The notes beneath the pieces are model-generated. The model had not been told where the DNA came from and searched no databases. It worked only from the letters and a program-made list of their open reading frames with translations. A stretch of 64,000 nucleotides of DNA from Paenibacillus hexagrammi (GTDB lineage: Bacteria; Bacillota; Bacilli; Paenibacillales; NBRC-103111): assembly GCF_021513275.1 (NCBI RefSeq), contig NZ_CP090978.1, forward strand, positions 2,604,001 through 2,668,000, written 5' to 3'. Made by a program: the position numbers and the translations under genes. How positions within the stretch are numbered: the first letter of the stretch is position 1; each line of letters begins with the position of its first letter. Positions 17,307-25,835 of this stretch are shown one piece after another.

Positions 17307-17876
17307 TTATTTTGCCGATAGCTCGCTTTCGGTGACCCATTTATGGTTTGTAACAGGTGCACCGCCGGTTGTCGGTGTATAGTCTACGATATATACGTTT
17401 GTTTGCTCGGCTGAATCTATGGTTGCCTTCACTCCATTCATACCGGGCATGTGATCGGCCATTAGAGTAACTTCAGTTCCTTTATTCAGTGGTTTATTTC
17501 CCGCATCCTTTATTTCCTCTTGTACAACCCATTTGTGGTTCGTAACCTTTTCACCGCCTGTTGTTGGGACGTACGAAACAGCGTATACAGTGGTTTGATA
17601 AACCTTGACGATCGTTGCTGCAGCGCCGTCCATGCCCGGCATATGATCAGTGTGTATAACTGCGTGGCTACCAGCTTTAAATTTAGGATTATCAGCCTCT
17701 CTCATACCATCAGGGAGCTTGTCCGAAGATGTATGGTTCATGCTGTCCATCTTCATGCCTGAATGATTCGTCTCTTGCTGACTCTTGTTTGTCTCTTGAT
17801 TTGAAGTTTTGCCACATGCACTTAAAGTAACAGCTAGTATCACAGCCGCACTAAGTAAAGCAATCTTCTTATTCAT
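17307..17876 (-). CDS. ydhK: YdhK family lipoprotein (DUF1541 tandem repeats)
   Basis: A 189-residue lipoprotein with lipobox LSAC (Cys21), a Met/His-rich spacer (HSGMKMDSMNHTSS) and two copies of a 60-residue domain, each containing a HMPGM core and ending in PTTGG then VTNHKWV. This matches the YdhK family. Repeated His-Met-x-x-Met suggests binding of a soft metal such as copper at the cell surface, which is inference. The promoter upstream contains a perfect palindrome between its -35 and -10 boxes, so it is probably metal- or stress-controlled. Confidence 0.85.
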   Translation of the reverse strand: MNKKIALLSAAVILAVTLSACGKTSNQETNKSQQETNHSGMKMDSMNHTSSDKLPDGMREADNPKFKAGSHAVIHTDHMPGMDGAAATIVKVYQTTVYAVSYVPTTGGEKVTNHKWVVQEEIKDAGNKPLNKGTEVTLMADHMPGMNGVKATIDSAEQTNVYIVDYTPTTGGAPVTNHKWVTESELSAK

Positions 17877-18025
17877 AGAAATATTCCCTCCACTGTTCTT
17901 TCGATATTTCCCCCGCGTATTAGATCAAGAGCTCTGATGCCGGTGTCTGCTTCTAAGGTTTTAAACCCATCCCTTTGCAAATATGAGATCACGACCTCCC
18001 ATAAAAGCCACCGTTCCACTCAAAT

Positions 18026-18054
18026 ATAATACCATACCCCTCTATGGTATTCAA
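18026..18054 (-). promoter_or_regulatory. promoter with spacer palindrome upstream of ydhK
   Basis: On the minus strand TTGAAT (18054-18049) and TATTAT (18031-18026) are separated by exactly 17 bases. The spacer is covered by an inverted repeat with perfect 9-base arms (AATACCATA and TATGGTATT, 18028-18051) around a 6-base centre. This is a repressor or MerR-type activator site. It resembles, but is not identical to, the CstR-type sites of the sulfur island (ATACC/GGTAT cores). Confidence 0.65.
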
Positions 18055-18082
18055 ACCAGACTCTGTCTTGTTCGGCTTCCCC

Positions 18083-18120
18083 AAAAAAGAAAAGGGCTCT
18101 CCCACTAATTAGGAGGCCCT
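18083..18120 (-). terminator. terminator behind the flavin oxidoreductase gene
   Basis: An imperfect hairpin (AGGGCTCTCC against GGAGGCCCT) is followed by TTTTCTTTTTT on the minus strand, 19 bases past the stop codon. Confidence 0.6.
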
Positions 18121-18138
18121 AATGAATGTAAAGCAAAA

Positions 18139-19269
18139 TCAAGATAGCGAACCGAGCGCTTCAGGAGTAAAAGGCTTCAGCTCATCAAGCCGGCCATCTC
18201 GTACCTTAGCGGCCCACGCCGGGTCAACCAGTAACGCACGGCCGACTGCAACCAAATCGAACTCCCCGTTGTCGAGCTTGTCGATCAAGGAATCCACGTT
18301 CGCCGTACCTGCAGTTTCTCCTCTAAACGACGAGATAAACTCATTATCGAGACCTACGGAGCCAACAGTGATGGTAGGTTTACCGGTTAATTGTTTCACC
18401 CAGCCCGCCAAATTAAGATCGGAGCCGGCAAACTCTGGTTCCCAGAAGCGGCGGGTTGAACAGTGAAATACATCAACACCAGCCTCTACAAGCGGCGCAA
18501 GGAATTGAGCCAATTCATCGGGAGAAACTGCCAATTTGGCCGCGTAATCACTTGATTTCCATTGCGATATTCGCAGTATGATAGGGAAATCGGGACCAAC
18601 GGCGCGACGGCAAGCCGCGATAATTTCAGCCGCAAAGCGGGTTCTTTTCACAAGGTCTCCACCATATTTATCGGTGCGCTGGTTAGTTCGTTCCCAAAAA
18701 AACTGATCGATTAAATAACCGTGGGCACCATGTAGCTCAATTCCGTCAAAGCCGATCCGCTTGGCGTCCGCCGCTGCTTGTGCGTATGCGTCAATAACGG
18801 AATCGATCCTTTCCTGACTCATTGGCTCGTTGACTTGTTCCCCGGTTACTAGATCTATGCCCGAGGGTCCGATCGGAAGCTCCTCTGGGTTTGGAACGGC
18901 TCCGACCTTCCGATCCGTGCCGATATGCCACAATTGGGGCATAATCAACCCGCCGGCTTCATGTACTTCTGCAACAACGCGAGCCCAACCCTTAAGAGCT
19001 TCCTCTCCATGGAAATTAGGAATATTCGGATTATTGGTGGCAGCCGGATCGTTGATCAGCGTGCCCTCTGTAATAATAAGCCCTACACCGTTCTCAGCAC
19101 GGCGGCGGTAATATGCCGCCACATCAGGACCCGGCACTCCTCCGGGAGAGAACGCTCTCGTCATTGGAGCCATGACGACCCGGTTCTTTAGATTCAAGTT
19201 TCCTAGCTTAAAGGAGTCAAATAAAGGTCCTAGACGCTTGGAGTCCACTTGGCTCTTTTGAGTATTCAT
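18139..19269 (-). CDS. NADH:flavin oxidoreductase, Old Yellow Enzyme family
   Basis: A 376-residue TIM-barrel flavoenzyme. It shows LKNRVVMAPMTRAFSPGG (FMN-binding loop), MPQLWHIGTD, GFDGIELHGAHGYLIDQF (the His pair that binds the substrate carbonyl or nitro group), and ITVGSVGL with AVGRALLVDPAWA (FMN phosphate site). Such enzymes reduce activated C=C bonds and nitro groups using NAD(P)H. ATG 19269 is chosen because GGAGG stands 11 bases before it; the frame is open to 19314. A LysR regulator gene lies upstream in the same orientation. Confidence 0.9.
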   Translation of the reverse strand: MNTQKSQVDSKRLGPLFDSFKLGNLNLKNRVVMAPMTRAFSPGGVPGPDVAAYYRRRAENGVGLIITEGTLINDPAATNNPNIPNFHGEEALKGWARVVAEVHEAGGLIMPQLWHIGTDRKVGAVPNPEELPIGPSGIDLVTGEQVNEPMSQERIDSVIDAYAQAAADAKRIGFDGIELHGAHGYLIDQFFWERTNQRTDKYGGDLVKRTRFAAEIIAACRRAVGPDFPIILRISQWKSSDYAAKLAVSPDELAQFLAPLVEAGVDVFHCSTRRFWEPEFAGSDLNLAGWVKQLTGKPTITVGSVGLDNEFISSFRGETAGTANVDSLIDKLDNGEFDLVAVGRALLVDPAWAAKVRDGRLDELKPFTPEALGSLS

Positions 19270-19487
19270 TTTTGGCTTTACCTCCATTACTAAAGTACAT
19301 TCTGGTTTCATCATTATTCTTGTCAGCTAAACTGTAACATGTAATATAACAGTTATTACATTCACTATACCATACTTTTCCCAAAAGTACTACTTGTAAC
19401 CTCGGAGGTATCTCTACAACGAAATCTGATCCAACTCGTTGTTGGCTTGGTCAGGCCGTCCTGATCCCAGTTCTTGAAACGTTTGAC

Positions 19488-20396
19488 TCATCCCAAAGAC
19501 TTAGTACTTGCCGCTACACTACGAATGAAAGATTGCAATTCTTCGATAAATACTTTGGCCGCTTGGCCGAGAAATCGATCGGTCCGATAGAGGATGCAAA
19601 TCTCTTGACTAGGTGTCGGATTTAACAGGGTGACCGTTGAGATTCTATCATGGTGTAAATAATCGAGCAGCATTCTAGGAAGCACAGCCACACCAATCCC
19701 TTGTGCAACTAAGGAAAGCAGCGTCGATAACGTCGAAGTCACAATCGGGGTGTTGATCTCAATGCCGTGCTCTTGACAGCAGGTGCGAATAATTTTCGTT
19801 ATTTGATGCTCAGGACCGAACATAACCATCTTGAGCTGCTGCAGCTGTTCAAATGGAATCGCCTTTGACTTTGCAACGGGGTGATCGTACGGTACGGCCA
19901 AAGCAAACTCCTCATGAAATAACGGAATCGTTATGATCCGTTCATCCGGATTCTGCGGCAGCGTCGTGACGCCCAGATCCCTTTTACCGTCGACAACTTG
20001 TTCATAGACGTCCATCGTCTCCGTAACGCTAATGGTAAGTTTGGGGTATCTGCGGTGAAAGTCAATCAATAGTGCATCAAACAACAGGTCCCCATCCCCA
20101 GGTAAAATCCCGATGTCGAGCTTGCCTCCTTCCATTTGTTTCAGATCTGTGATCGCTCCTTTAATATAATCAATGCGTTCAAAAATCTGATGAGCTTGTT
20201 CTAACAAAATCCTTCCAGCATCAGTTAACGCAATGCGCCTGCCAAGTCGATCGAATAACGGCAGCCCAAGCTCATTTTCCAAAAACTTGATTTGTTGACT
20301 CAAGTTCGACTGCGTCGTGCACAGCTTCTCGGCTGCCCTTGAAAAATGCATCTCCTTACATACAGCTACAAAGTATTCAAGCTGCCTAATTTCCAT
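19488..20396 (-). CDS. LysR family transcriptional regulator
   Basis: A 302-residue LysR regulator. The N-terminal winged helix is typical (MEIRQLEYFVAVCKEMHFSR, then LCTTQSNLSQQIKFLENELG), followed by a periplasmic-binding-like effector domain (PKLTISVTE, then VAQGIGVAVLPRM). The nearest plausible target is the flavin oxidoreductase gene downstream, 218 bases away on the same strand. Effector unknown. Confidence 0.88.
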   Translation of the reverse strand: MEIRQLEYFVAVCKEMHFSRAAEKLCTTQSNLSQQIKFLENELGLPLFDRLGRRIALTDAGRILLEQAHQIFERIDYIKGAITDLKQMEGGKLDIGILPGDGDLLFDALLIDFHRRYPKLTISVTETMDVYEQVVDGKRDLGVTTLPQNPDERIITIPLFHEEFALAVPYDHPVAKSKAIPFEQLQQLKMVMFGPEHQITKIIRTCCQEHGIEINTPIVTSTLSTLLSLVAQGIGVAVLPRMLLDYLHHDRISTVTLLNPTPSQEICILYRTDRFLGQAAKVFIEELQSFIRSVAASTKSLG

Positions 20397-20603
20397 GCCG
20401 CATCTCCTCCTGCCTCTTAACGATCTCTCCTGTCATTGATTATATAATAGTCACCATTGATTACCAATGGTTTCCACTCCCCGATTCATTACTCAAACCG
20501 ATCGTTTGCATCGGAATCTCGTGATTGTTACTCCCATCAAGGTGAAGGTACACTTTGATTAAGAAATCGAATGAATCAACTACACTTAGGAGGCGTTTTA
20601 AAG

Positions 20604-21068
20604 ATGACACAATCCATTCTTCGAACAGGAATTATGCTGCGTCAGATGGTAATCGGACAGCTGCAAGCAATGACAGAAACTCAAATAGACTTTCAATCAC
20701 CAGGCTTGAGCAATACGATTCGATGGAATATCGGTCACATGATTTACTGGTTCGATAAATGCTCGGCAGTTTCCTTCGGAATACCTTCGGCAATCCCGGC
20801 TCATTATGAAACCTTGTTTGGAAGCGGAACGAAGCCATCCGATTGGGTAATCGCCCCGCCTGCCAAGGATGAACTGCTGCAAACGCTGGCAGCGCAGCTG
20901 TCCCAATTATCCGAGCTCAGTCCAGATAAGCTTGACACGATTCTTACATCACCTTATCAGCTCGGTCCGTTCGAGTTCAACACAGCTGGTGAATTATTGA
21001 ACTTCGCGCTCCTTCATGAAGCCATTCACCTTGGGATGATTTCAAGTCAAATCAAATTCATTTGTTAA
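20604..21068 (+). CDS. DinB-like/YfiT-type four-helix protein
   Basis: A 154-residue protein with the DinB_2 pattern: a helix with the first metal-binding His (NTIRWNIGHMIYWFDK) and a C-terminal helix with two more (LLHEAIHLGMISSQ). These three histidines form the metal site of the family, whose members include thiol-dependent transferases and damage-inducible proteins. ATG 20604 follows AGGAGG. The alpha/beta hydrolase gene starts 18 bases after its stop, so they form an operon. Substrate unknown. Confidence 0.75.
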   Translation: MTQSILRTGIMLRQMVIGQLQAMTETQIDFQSPGLSNTIRWNIGHMIYWFDKCSAVSFGIPSAIPAHYETLFGSGTKPSDWVIAPPAKDELLQTLAAQLSQLSELSPDKLDTILTSPYQLGPFEFNTAGELLNFALLHEAIHLGMISSQIKFIC

Positions 21069-21086
21069 CAAGAGGAGGTTGGCAAT

Positions 21087-21914
21087 ATGCCTTTCCTGAC
21101 AACGAAAGATGCAACGTGCCTTTATTATAAAGATTGGGGTTTGGGGAAGCCTGTCGTTTTTGTGAGCGGATGGGGATTGAGTGCTGAAATGTGGAACTAT
21201 CAAATGATTGATTTAACTGCCCGGGGGCTTCGCTGCATTGCCTATGACCGGCGGGGACACCGGCGATCGGATGATCCTGGTCACGGCTACCACTACGATA
21301 CGCTTGCTGATGATCTCGCTGCACTCATCGATCATTTGCACCTTCAAGATGTGATGCTGGTCGCGCACTCTATGGGCAGCGGGGAGATTGTCCGCTATTT
21401 AACGCGATATGGCAGTGAAAAGGTGAAGCAGTGTGTCTTCATCGGCACAACGCTGCCCTTCCCGTTGAAGTCGGATGATAATCCCAGTGGATTTGATCGA
21501 AGTCTCATCGACATCAATCGATCGATGTGGAAAAAGGATTTTCCCCGCTGGCTGCAAGTGAATGCTGCTCCGTATTTTGGCGCCGGGCTGCCTGGATGTG
21601 AGGTCACGCCGGAAATGACGGAGTGGACAAAATCCGATATGCTGCAGACATCGCTCAAGGCCATCCTCGATTGCAATCTCACACTCATCGAGACCGATTT
21701 TCGCGCGGAGATGCATGACATCTCGGTACCCACTCTGTTCATTCACGGGGATAGCGATCGTTCAATGCCCGTCGAAATGTCAGGGAAGATCGCTGTCAAG
21801 CTTGTGCCGAATGCCCGCTTCCACTTGTACGAAAACGCTCCGCATGGACTTTACATTACGCATATGGAGCGCATCAATAACGATCTGATGGCCTTCGCAT
21901 TGCATGAGCAGTAG
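21087..21914 (+). CDS. alpha/beta hydrolase (non-heme chloroperoxidase-like)
   Basis: A 275-residue complete hydrolase. The nucleophile elbow is AHSMGSGE (Ser near residue 95), the acid is in FIHGDSDRSMP and the His in NAPHGLYITH. The oxyanion segment FVSGWGLSAEMWNYQM and IAYDRRGHRRSD are typical of the chloroperoxidase/esterase subgroup. It is co-transcribed with the DinB-like gene. Natural substrate unknown. Confidence 0.88.
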   Translation: MPFLTTKDATCLYYKDWGLGKPVVFVSGWGLSAEMWNYQMIDLTARGLRCIAYDRRGHRRSDDPGHGYHYDTLADDLAALIDHLHLQDVMLVAHSMGSGEIVRYLTRYGSEKVKQCVFIGTTLPFPLKSDDNPSGFDRSLIDINRSMWKKDFPRWLQVNAAPYFGAGLPGCEVTPEMTEWTKSDMLQTSLKAILDCNLTLIETDFRAEMHDISVPTLFIHGDSDRSMPVEMSGKIAVKLVPNARFHLYENAPHGLYITHMERINNDLMAFALHEQ

Positions 21915-22052
21915 AACAAGAGCCCCGTCATGTATTTCTGACCATACGGAACACTGCTCACGTTTATTATGACATTCGCCTTTTAGCCATTCTATAGTCA
22001 ATCATACAAGCTTCTTCGATTCGAGAGCGTATATTATCGAGGAGGTGAGCAC

Positions 22053-22499
22053 ATGAAGAATAAGACTATCGTAAAAAAACCAGGAGTTAGAAAAGCTGTT
22101 ATTACTCAAACTCTTCCTACACTGGTGCTTTGGGAGAATAACGATCAAAAGGGACGCCGTCTTCGTTTTCGTGGCAACTTGGGGGTTCGCACCCTAGTGA
22201 TTTTTAACTTCAATGATCTGCTGTCGAGCTTTGTGTTCGCAGGAAATCGCAACAGCACCCTCGTACTTTTCCGGGATATCAATTACCAAGGACCCCGCAA
22301 GGTGTTTCGCGGCTCCATCGAAGTAGACAGCCTGCCTGACTTCAATGATCAGACATCATCCTTCATCATGTCGCGCAGACGTCTCACCAATGCTGAAATC
22401 GACGACATCCAAGCGCGTCGTGTTGCACCGGAAAATTTTGCAGAGGTTCTCGGAAACGGGACCGTTGCCATGAACAGAAAAGTTGTAAAACATAATTAG
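22053..22499 (+). CDS. beta/gamma-crystallin-like protein, copy 2
   Basis: A 148-residue protein almost identical to the one at 1159-1602; differences are limited to about ten positions, mainly at both ends. Both calcium signatures (NDLLSS and NDQTSS) are kept. The roughly 80 bases before the start also match copy 1, so gene and promoter were duplicated together. The ribosome site is GAGGAGGTGAGC. Synonymous differences are frequent in the first 200 bases and nearly absent around 22264-22380, which suggests gene conversion. It follows an alpha/beta hydrolase gene, as copy 1 follows a hydrolase/TetR pair. Confidence 0.75.
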   Translation: MKNKTIVKKPGVRKAVITQTLPTLVLWENNDQKGRRLRFRGNLGVRTLVIFNFNDLLSSFVFAGNRNSTLVLFRDINYQGPRKVFRGSIEVDSLPDFNDQTSSFIMSRRRLTNAEIDDIQARRVAPENFAEVLGNGTVAMNRKVVKHN

Positions 22500-22506
22500 C
22501 AAGAAG

Positions 22507-22550
22507 GAAGGACGATCCAGGCTTAGGCCCAGATCGTCCTTCTTTGTTTT
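22507..22550 (+). terminator. intrinsic terminator of crystallin-like copy 2
   Basis: Perfect arms GAAGGACGATC (22507-22517) and GATCGTCCTTC (22532-22542) are followed by TTTGTTTT. Confidence 0.85.
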
Positions 22551-22717
22551 CAGGGAAGGGCAACAGACAACTAGTCGCAGAGTTGTTTTTCCAGCACCTT
22601 GTGAACTCATTCGTTTACGCCCCCTCGATATAAGTGAGTGAGCAATATCTTATTTACAACCTAGCCTTTCTCGCTTTATAATTCATAGTATACTAATCGG
22701 AATTAGGAGGTATCGTG

Positions 22718-22900
22718 ATGGGCTTCATTAATCGACTCACACAAGAAAAATGCCCCGTTTGCAACGAAATGCTTCTTACTCATAAATCTAATGTGGTTTT
22801 GTCGCATATTATTAAAGCTTGTCCACAGAACCATTACGAGAAAGAATTCATCCCGTCCCTAGAAGGCTATGTGGAGCATTACAGTACTGCGACAAAATAA
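22718..22900 (+). CDS. 60-residue protein with CPVC motif
   Basis: A small protein beginning MGFINRLTQEKCPVCNEMLL. The CPVC pair plus a later Cys and several His could form a zinc knuckle, or be redox active. ATG 22718 is preferred over the overlapping GTG 22715 because AGGAGG stands seven bases before it. It lies alone, next to the sulfur island but on the other strand. Not recognised. Confidence 0.6.
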   Translation: MGFINRLTQEKCPVCNEMLLTHKSNVVLSHIIKACPQNHYEKEFIPSLEGYVEHYSTATK

Positions 22901-22935
22901 GTATTTGCACATGTTCTATTCTTAGGTAAGTATAG

Positions 22936-22973
22936 AAAAATCATTAGCCCTGACGCGGGAGCTAATGATTTTT
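22936..22973. terminator. bidirectional terminator at the edge of the sulfur island
   Basis: Perfect 13-base arms (AAAAATCATTAGC and GCTAATGATTTTT) with T runs on both strands serve the CPVC gene and the converging rhodanese gene. The same stem recurs at 28907-28943. Confidence 0.85.
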
Positions 22974-22976
22974 GTT

Positions 22977-23366
22977 TCATTTCGATAGTTTTCCGTCCCA
23001 TGCCATGATGCCGCCTTGCAGATGAGCAAGTTCACGGTAACCGTTCTTCTGCAGGACTCGCGCCGCCTGTTTGCTTCTCATCCCGCTTTGGCAATATAGA
23101 TAAATGCTTTTTCCCGCTGGAATTTCACCAATCCGCTGTTTCATTTGGGATAAGGGAATATTGACTGCCCCGGCAATATACCCTCGCTTGACTTCATTCG
23201 GTTCCCGAACATCCACGAGCATTTTATTTGGGTTTGTTTTCAGTTCATCTTTGAACTGCTCCGTCCTTAAGTTTTTAAGTCCTTTGACTCCAGCGAATCG
23301 TGAATATATAAACATGGCAAAGAGTGCGATGACCACAATTCGTATGGTTACATGTATATCCATCAT
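22977..23366 (-). CDS. membrane-anchored rhodanese
   Basis: A 129-residue single rhodanese domain behind an N-terminal membrane helix (residues 7-24). The domain shows MLVDVREPNEVKRGYIAGAV and the active loop YCQSGMRSKQ with catalytic Cys92. It would carry persulfide sulfur at the membrane. It is the last gene of a unit with the CstR repressor and a DsrE2-like protein, all read from the promoter with the palindrome at 24300-24315. Confidence 0.88.
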   Translation of the reverse strand: MMDIHVTIRIVVIALFAMFIYSRFAGVKGLKNLRTEQFKDELKTNPNKMLVDVREPNEVKRGYIAGAVNIPLSQMKQRIGEIPAGKSIYLYCQSGMRSKQAARVLQKNGYRELAHLQGGIMAWDGKLSK

Positions 23367-23388
23367 TACAACCTCTTTTCCTTAAGGC

Positions 23389-23649
23389 TTATCGGCTTTT
23401 CACAAGTAATTCCATCGCCTGCTGAACAACTTTGCTCGTATCTCTTCCGGCTTCTTTTTCTTCCAAAATGCATTGCTCTAGATTAACCGCAACGATGTAA
23501 GCGATGGCCTTATCCGCAGCACTTCTTACGGCAGATAACTGGGCCACAACATCTTTGCAGGGCTGCTCTTCTTCCATCATTTTCAGCACACCGCGAATTT
23601 GTCCCTCTACCCGCTTTAATCTCTTTTTCACGTCTTCATCATAGTGCAT
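23389..23649 (-). CDS. cstR: CstR persulfide-sensing repressor (CsoR family)
   Basis: An 86-residue DUF156/CsoR-family repressor. Cysteines fall exactly at positions 31 and 60, the pair that forms di- and trisulfide cross-links in Staphylococcus CstR. The His that binds Cu(I) in CsoR is replaced by Asn56, which rules against copper sensing. It is surrounded by sulfur-transfer genes, and four palindromes of the type bound by this family occur within the island. Function as the sulfide/persulfide switch of the cluster is therefore well supported though not tested. Confidence 0.88.
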   Translation of the reverse strand: MHYDEDVKKRLKRVEGQIRGVLKMMEEEQPCKDVVAQLSAVRSAADKAIAYIVAVNLEQCILEEKEAGRDTSKVVQQAMELLVKSR

Positions 23650-23699
23650 GTGATACGACCACCTTTCCTTTACACATCATAATAACTGTCTGCCCTCCT

Positions 23700-24182
23700 T
23701 TAAATAAACAAGTTGACTTTAGCGTCTGCAGCGTCTCCTAAGTAAGCAGCAACGCCCGCGTATTCAATACCGTCCAGTAACTCTTCCTGCTGCAAGCCAA
23801 GCAGGTCCATTGTCATGGTACAAGCAACCAATTTCACTCCTTGCTCCTGAGCCAGTTCGATGAGCTGCGGCAGCGTCAAAGCGTTATGCTTTTTCATAAC
23901 ATGCTTGATCATTTTGGGCCCAATACCGCCAAAGTTCATTCTGGACAAACCAAGCTTGTCTGCTCCGCGGGGCATCATTTTTGCAAACATTCTCTCGAGC
24001 CAACCTTTCTTCACGAATGCAGACTCATCCTTGCGCAGTGCGTTCAGGCCCCAGAATGTGAAGAAAATGGTCACCTCATGATCGTAAGCAGCTGCTCCAT
24101 TGGCAATGATGAAGGCGGCTATCGCTTTGTCCAATTCCCCGCTAAATAATACAATCGTCGATTTTTCTTTGTTCACGTCCAT
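23700..24182 (-). CDS. DsrE2-like sulfur carrier protein (160 aa)
   Basis: A DsrE/DsrF-like family protein with STIVLFSGELDKAIAAFIIA, VTIFFTFWGLNALRK and the conserved Cys in KLVACTMTMDLLG. DsrE2-type proteins hold sulfane sulfur and pass it to TusA or rhodaneses. The gene begins about 118 bases downstream of a palindrome-containing promoter and heads the dsrE2-cstR-rhodanese unit. A shorter paralogue is at 24793-25191. Confidence 0.85.
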   Translation of the reverse strand: MDVNKEKSTIVLFSGELDKAIAAFIIANGAAAYDHEVTIFFTFWGLNALRKDESAFVKKGWLERMFAKMMPRGADKLGLSRMNFGGIGPKMIKHVMKKHNALTLPQLIELAQEQGVKLVACTMTMDLLGLQQEELLDGIEYAGVAAYLGDAADAKVNLFI

Positions 24183-24293
24183 ATCAATCCTTTCTATCTT
24201 TACACATACGAGTATGGGTATGATTTCTGTTAAAAAAAATATCGGTCTTGACGATATTCGATACTGGCACGATTGCGATTCGTGTTATGAATT

Positions 24294-24321
24294 CATTGTA
24301 TACCCATTGGGGTATGGTTTC
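24294..24321 (-). promoter_or_regulatory. promoter with CstR-type operator (dsrE2-cstR-rhodanese unit)
   Basis: On the minus strand TTGAAA, 17 bases and TACAAT form a strong sigma-A promoter. The spacer holds the palindrome ATACCC-N4-GGGTAT (24300-24315). A repressor there would block the promoter, fitting CstR autoregulation. Confidence 0.8.
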
Positions 24322-24384
24322 AATCGGAGATTAATGCCAGTATGGACAGATGTGCTGTTTTAGAAGCCATGGTGTGTTCTTTTT

Positions 24385-24410
24385 AAAAAAGCTGCCACTC
24401 TCGTGGCAGC
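24385..24410 (-). terminator. terminator of the tauE-to-tusA operon
   Basis: GCTGCCAC-TCTC-GTGGCAGC (24391-24410) is followed by a T run on the minus strand, 13 bases past the tusA stop. Confidence 0.85.
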
Positions 24411-24423
24411 CATGTTATATTTT

Positions 24424-24651
24424 TCAGGAGCCTTTCTTCACAACAAAGGTAAATACACCACTGTCTTCTCGTGCCTCTACCAGTTCGTGATTGGTTTGGT
24501 TCACCCATGCCTGGAAATCCTTCATGGAGCCCTTGTCCGTCGTTTGCAGCTCCATGGTTTGCCCCGGTTCCAATGTGTCGATTCCCTTCTTCGCCTTTAC
24601 AATCGGCATCGGACATGCCAGTCCTTTTGCATCTACAACCAAGTTTGCCAT
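24424..24651 (-). CDS. tusA: TusA-family sulfur carrier
   Basis: A 75-residue TusA/SirA-like protein. The sulfur-accepting Cys13 lies in GLACPMPIVKAKKGI, followed by TTDKGSMKDFQAW. It is a relay carrier between rhodanese or DsrE proteins and acceptor enzymes. ATG 24651 follows AAGGGAGAG. It is the last gene of the large sulfur operon. Confidence 0.88.
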   Translation of the reverse strand: MANLVVDAKGLACPMPIVKAKKGIDTLEPGQTMELQTTDKGSMKDFQAWVNQTNHELVEAREDSGVFTFVVKKGS

Positions 24652-24792
24652 CTGCGTTTCTCTCCCTTTACATAGTTTCGTAATATACACTGCGCTGCGA
24701 TCCGGGTTCCATCTTGAGTTCAGATGTACGATATAAATCTACATGCAACTTGGTTGCACTGGATCGCAGTAATCTCTTGCTTTGCGACTTGT

Positions 24793-25191
24793 TTAGAAGT
24801 TCAAGCTTACTTGCGCATCAAAGGCAAAATCCAAGAAAGTCGCAGCGCCGCCCAGTTCGATCCCTTCAATGAAATGTTCCGGCTGCAGTCCCATCACGTC
24901 GATCGTCATTTGGCAGCCAATGAGGCGCACTCCGGATTCTTTTGCGATTTCCATGAGCTCTCCGATGGAAGGAACATTGTTTTTCTTGAACCCTTCCGCT
25001 AAACCTTCATTGCCGGGCTTCAGCCGAAGCAGCTGCTCGGACTGTTTGTGAATGATGGAAAGCCCCTCAAAGGTGAAAAAGATGGCGACCTCAGCATCAA
25101 GCGCCGCCGCGGCTGTGGCTATGTTCAGAACCTTATAAGCTGTTTCAAGACCGCCGGAAGATGCAATAAGAGCTACTTTTTTGTTGGCCAT
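24793..25191 (-). CDS. DsrE2-like sulfur carrier protein (132 aa)
   Basis: A second DsrE-family protein, with KKVALIASSGGLETAYKVLN, AIFFTFEGLSII and the conserved Cys in RLIGCQMTIDVMG. It lacks the extra segment in the middle of the 160-residue paralogue. It lies between the TusA-rhodanese fusion and the single TusA, consistent with a sulfur relay. Confidence 0.87.
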   Translation of the reverse strand: MANKKVALIASSGGLETAYKVLNIATAAAALDAEVAIFFTFEGLSIIHKQSEQLLRLKPGNEGLAEGFKKNNVPSIGELMEIAKESGVRLIGCQMTIDVMGLQPEHFIEGIELGGAATFLDFAFDAQVSLNF

Positions 25192-25233
25192 GATAGTCAG
25201 TCTCCTTTTCGTAATCCCATTATAATTTTTGAA

Positions 25234-25806
25234 TTAATCTTGCTCTAATTCGTGTGTCCACTCGGACATGCCAGGAATGACATTCTTGATGTGGGTAAAC
25301 CCTTTTTCCGAAAGAATCTGGCAAGCCATATCGCTTCGGTTTCCTGTACGGCACACGACGTGGTATTCTTTATTCGGGTCTAGCGTCGACATTCGCTCTT
25401 CAAGTTGGCCCATAGGGATCGATATTGCACCCGGGATGCGCCCGAATGCATACTCGGCGGGTTCCCGAACATCGATGATAGCTAACTGAACCCCTGATGA
25501 AATGTTGGAGTGGATCTCTTCATTCGTTGTTGTGTGCGGATGCTTTTTCTCCACTTTTGTATCAGCCGGTTCGGCTTTACGAATAAAATGGCGAAATACG
25601 CCGTCTTCTTCTTTTAATCCTACATATTGATGCCCTGTACGGCTTGCCCATCCCTTGAGGTCTGCAACTGAGCCTTTATCTGTCGCGCGGACTTCCAATA
25701 CTTCGCCGGGTTTCATTTCATCGACGGCTTTCTTGGTTCGAACAACGGGCAGCGGACAAGCGAGCCCTTCGCATTCCAAAGTGCGATCTACCTGCAATGT
25801 TGCCAT
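25234..25806 (-). CDS. TusA-rhodanese fusion protein (CstA-like)
   Basis: A 190-residue protein with an N-terminal TusA domain (Cys17 in GLACPLPVVRTKK), a charged linker with several His and Lys (about residues 80-97), and a C-terminal rhodanese domain (IDVREPAEYAFGRIPGAI, active loop VCRTGNRSD with Cys152). It can pass sulfur within one chain. It resembles the multidomain sulfurtransferase CstA of the cst operon in domain content, though order and number differ. ATG 25806 is placed by GGGAGG. Confidence 0.85.
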   Translation of the reverse strand: MATLQVDRTLECEGLACPLPVVRTKKAVDEMKPGEVLEVRATDKGSVADLKGWASRTGHQYVGLKEEDGVFRHFIRKAEPADTKVEKKHPHTTTNEEIHSNISSGVQLAIIDVREPAEYAFGRIPGAISIPMGQLEERMSTLDPNKEYHVVCRTGNRSDMACQILSEKGFTHIKNVIPGMSEWTHELEQD

Positions 25807-25835
25807 GATAAACCTCCCATTATAGTTAAAATGAC

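Noticed and set aside
23389..23649. Copper sensor CsoR
   Set aside because: Same family, but the copper-binding His is Asn56, the cysteines match CstR positions 31 and 60, and the context is sulfur transfer rather than copper export.
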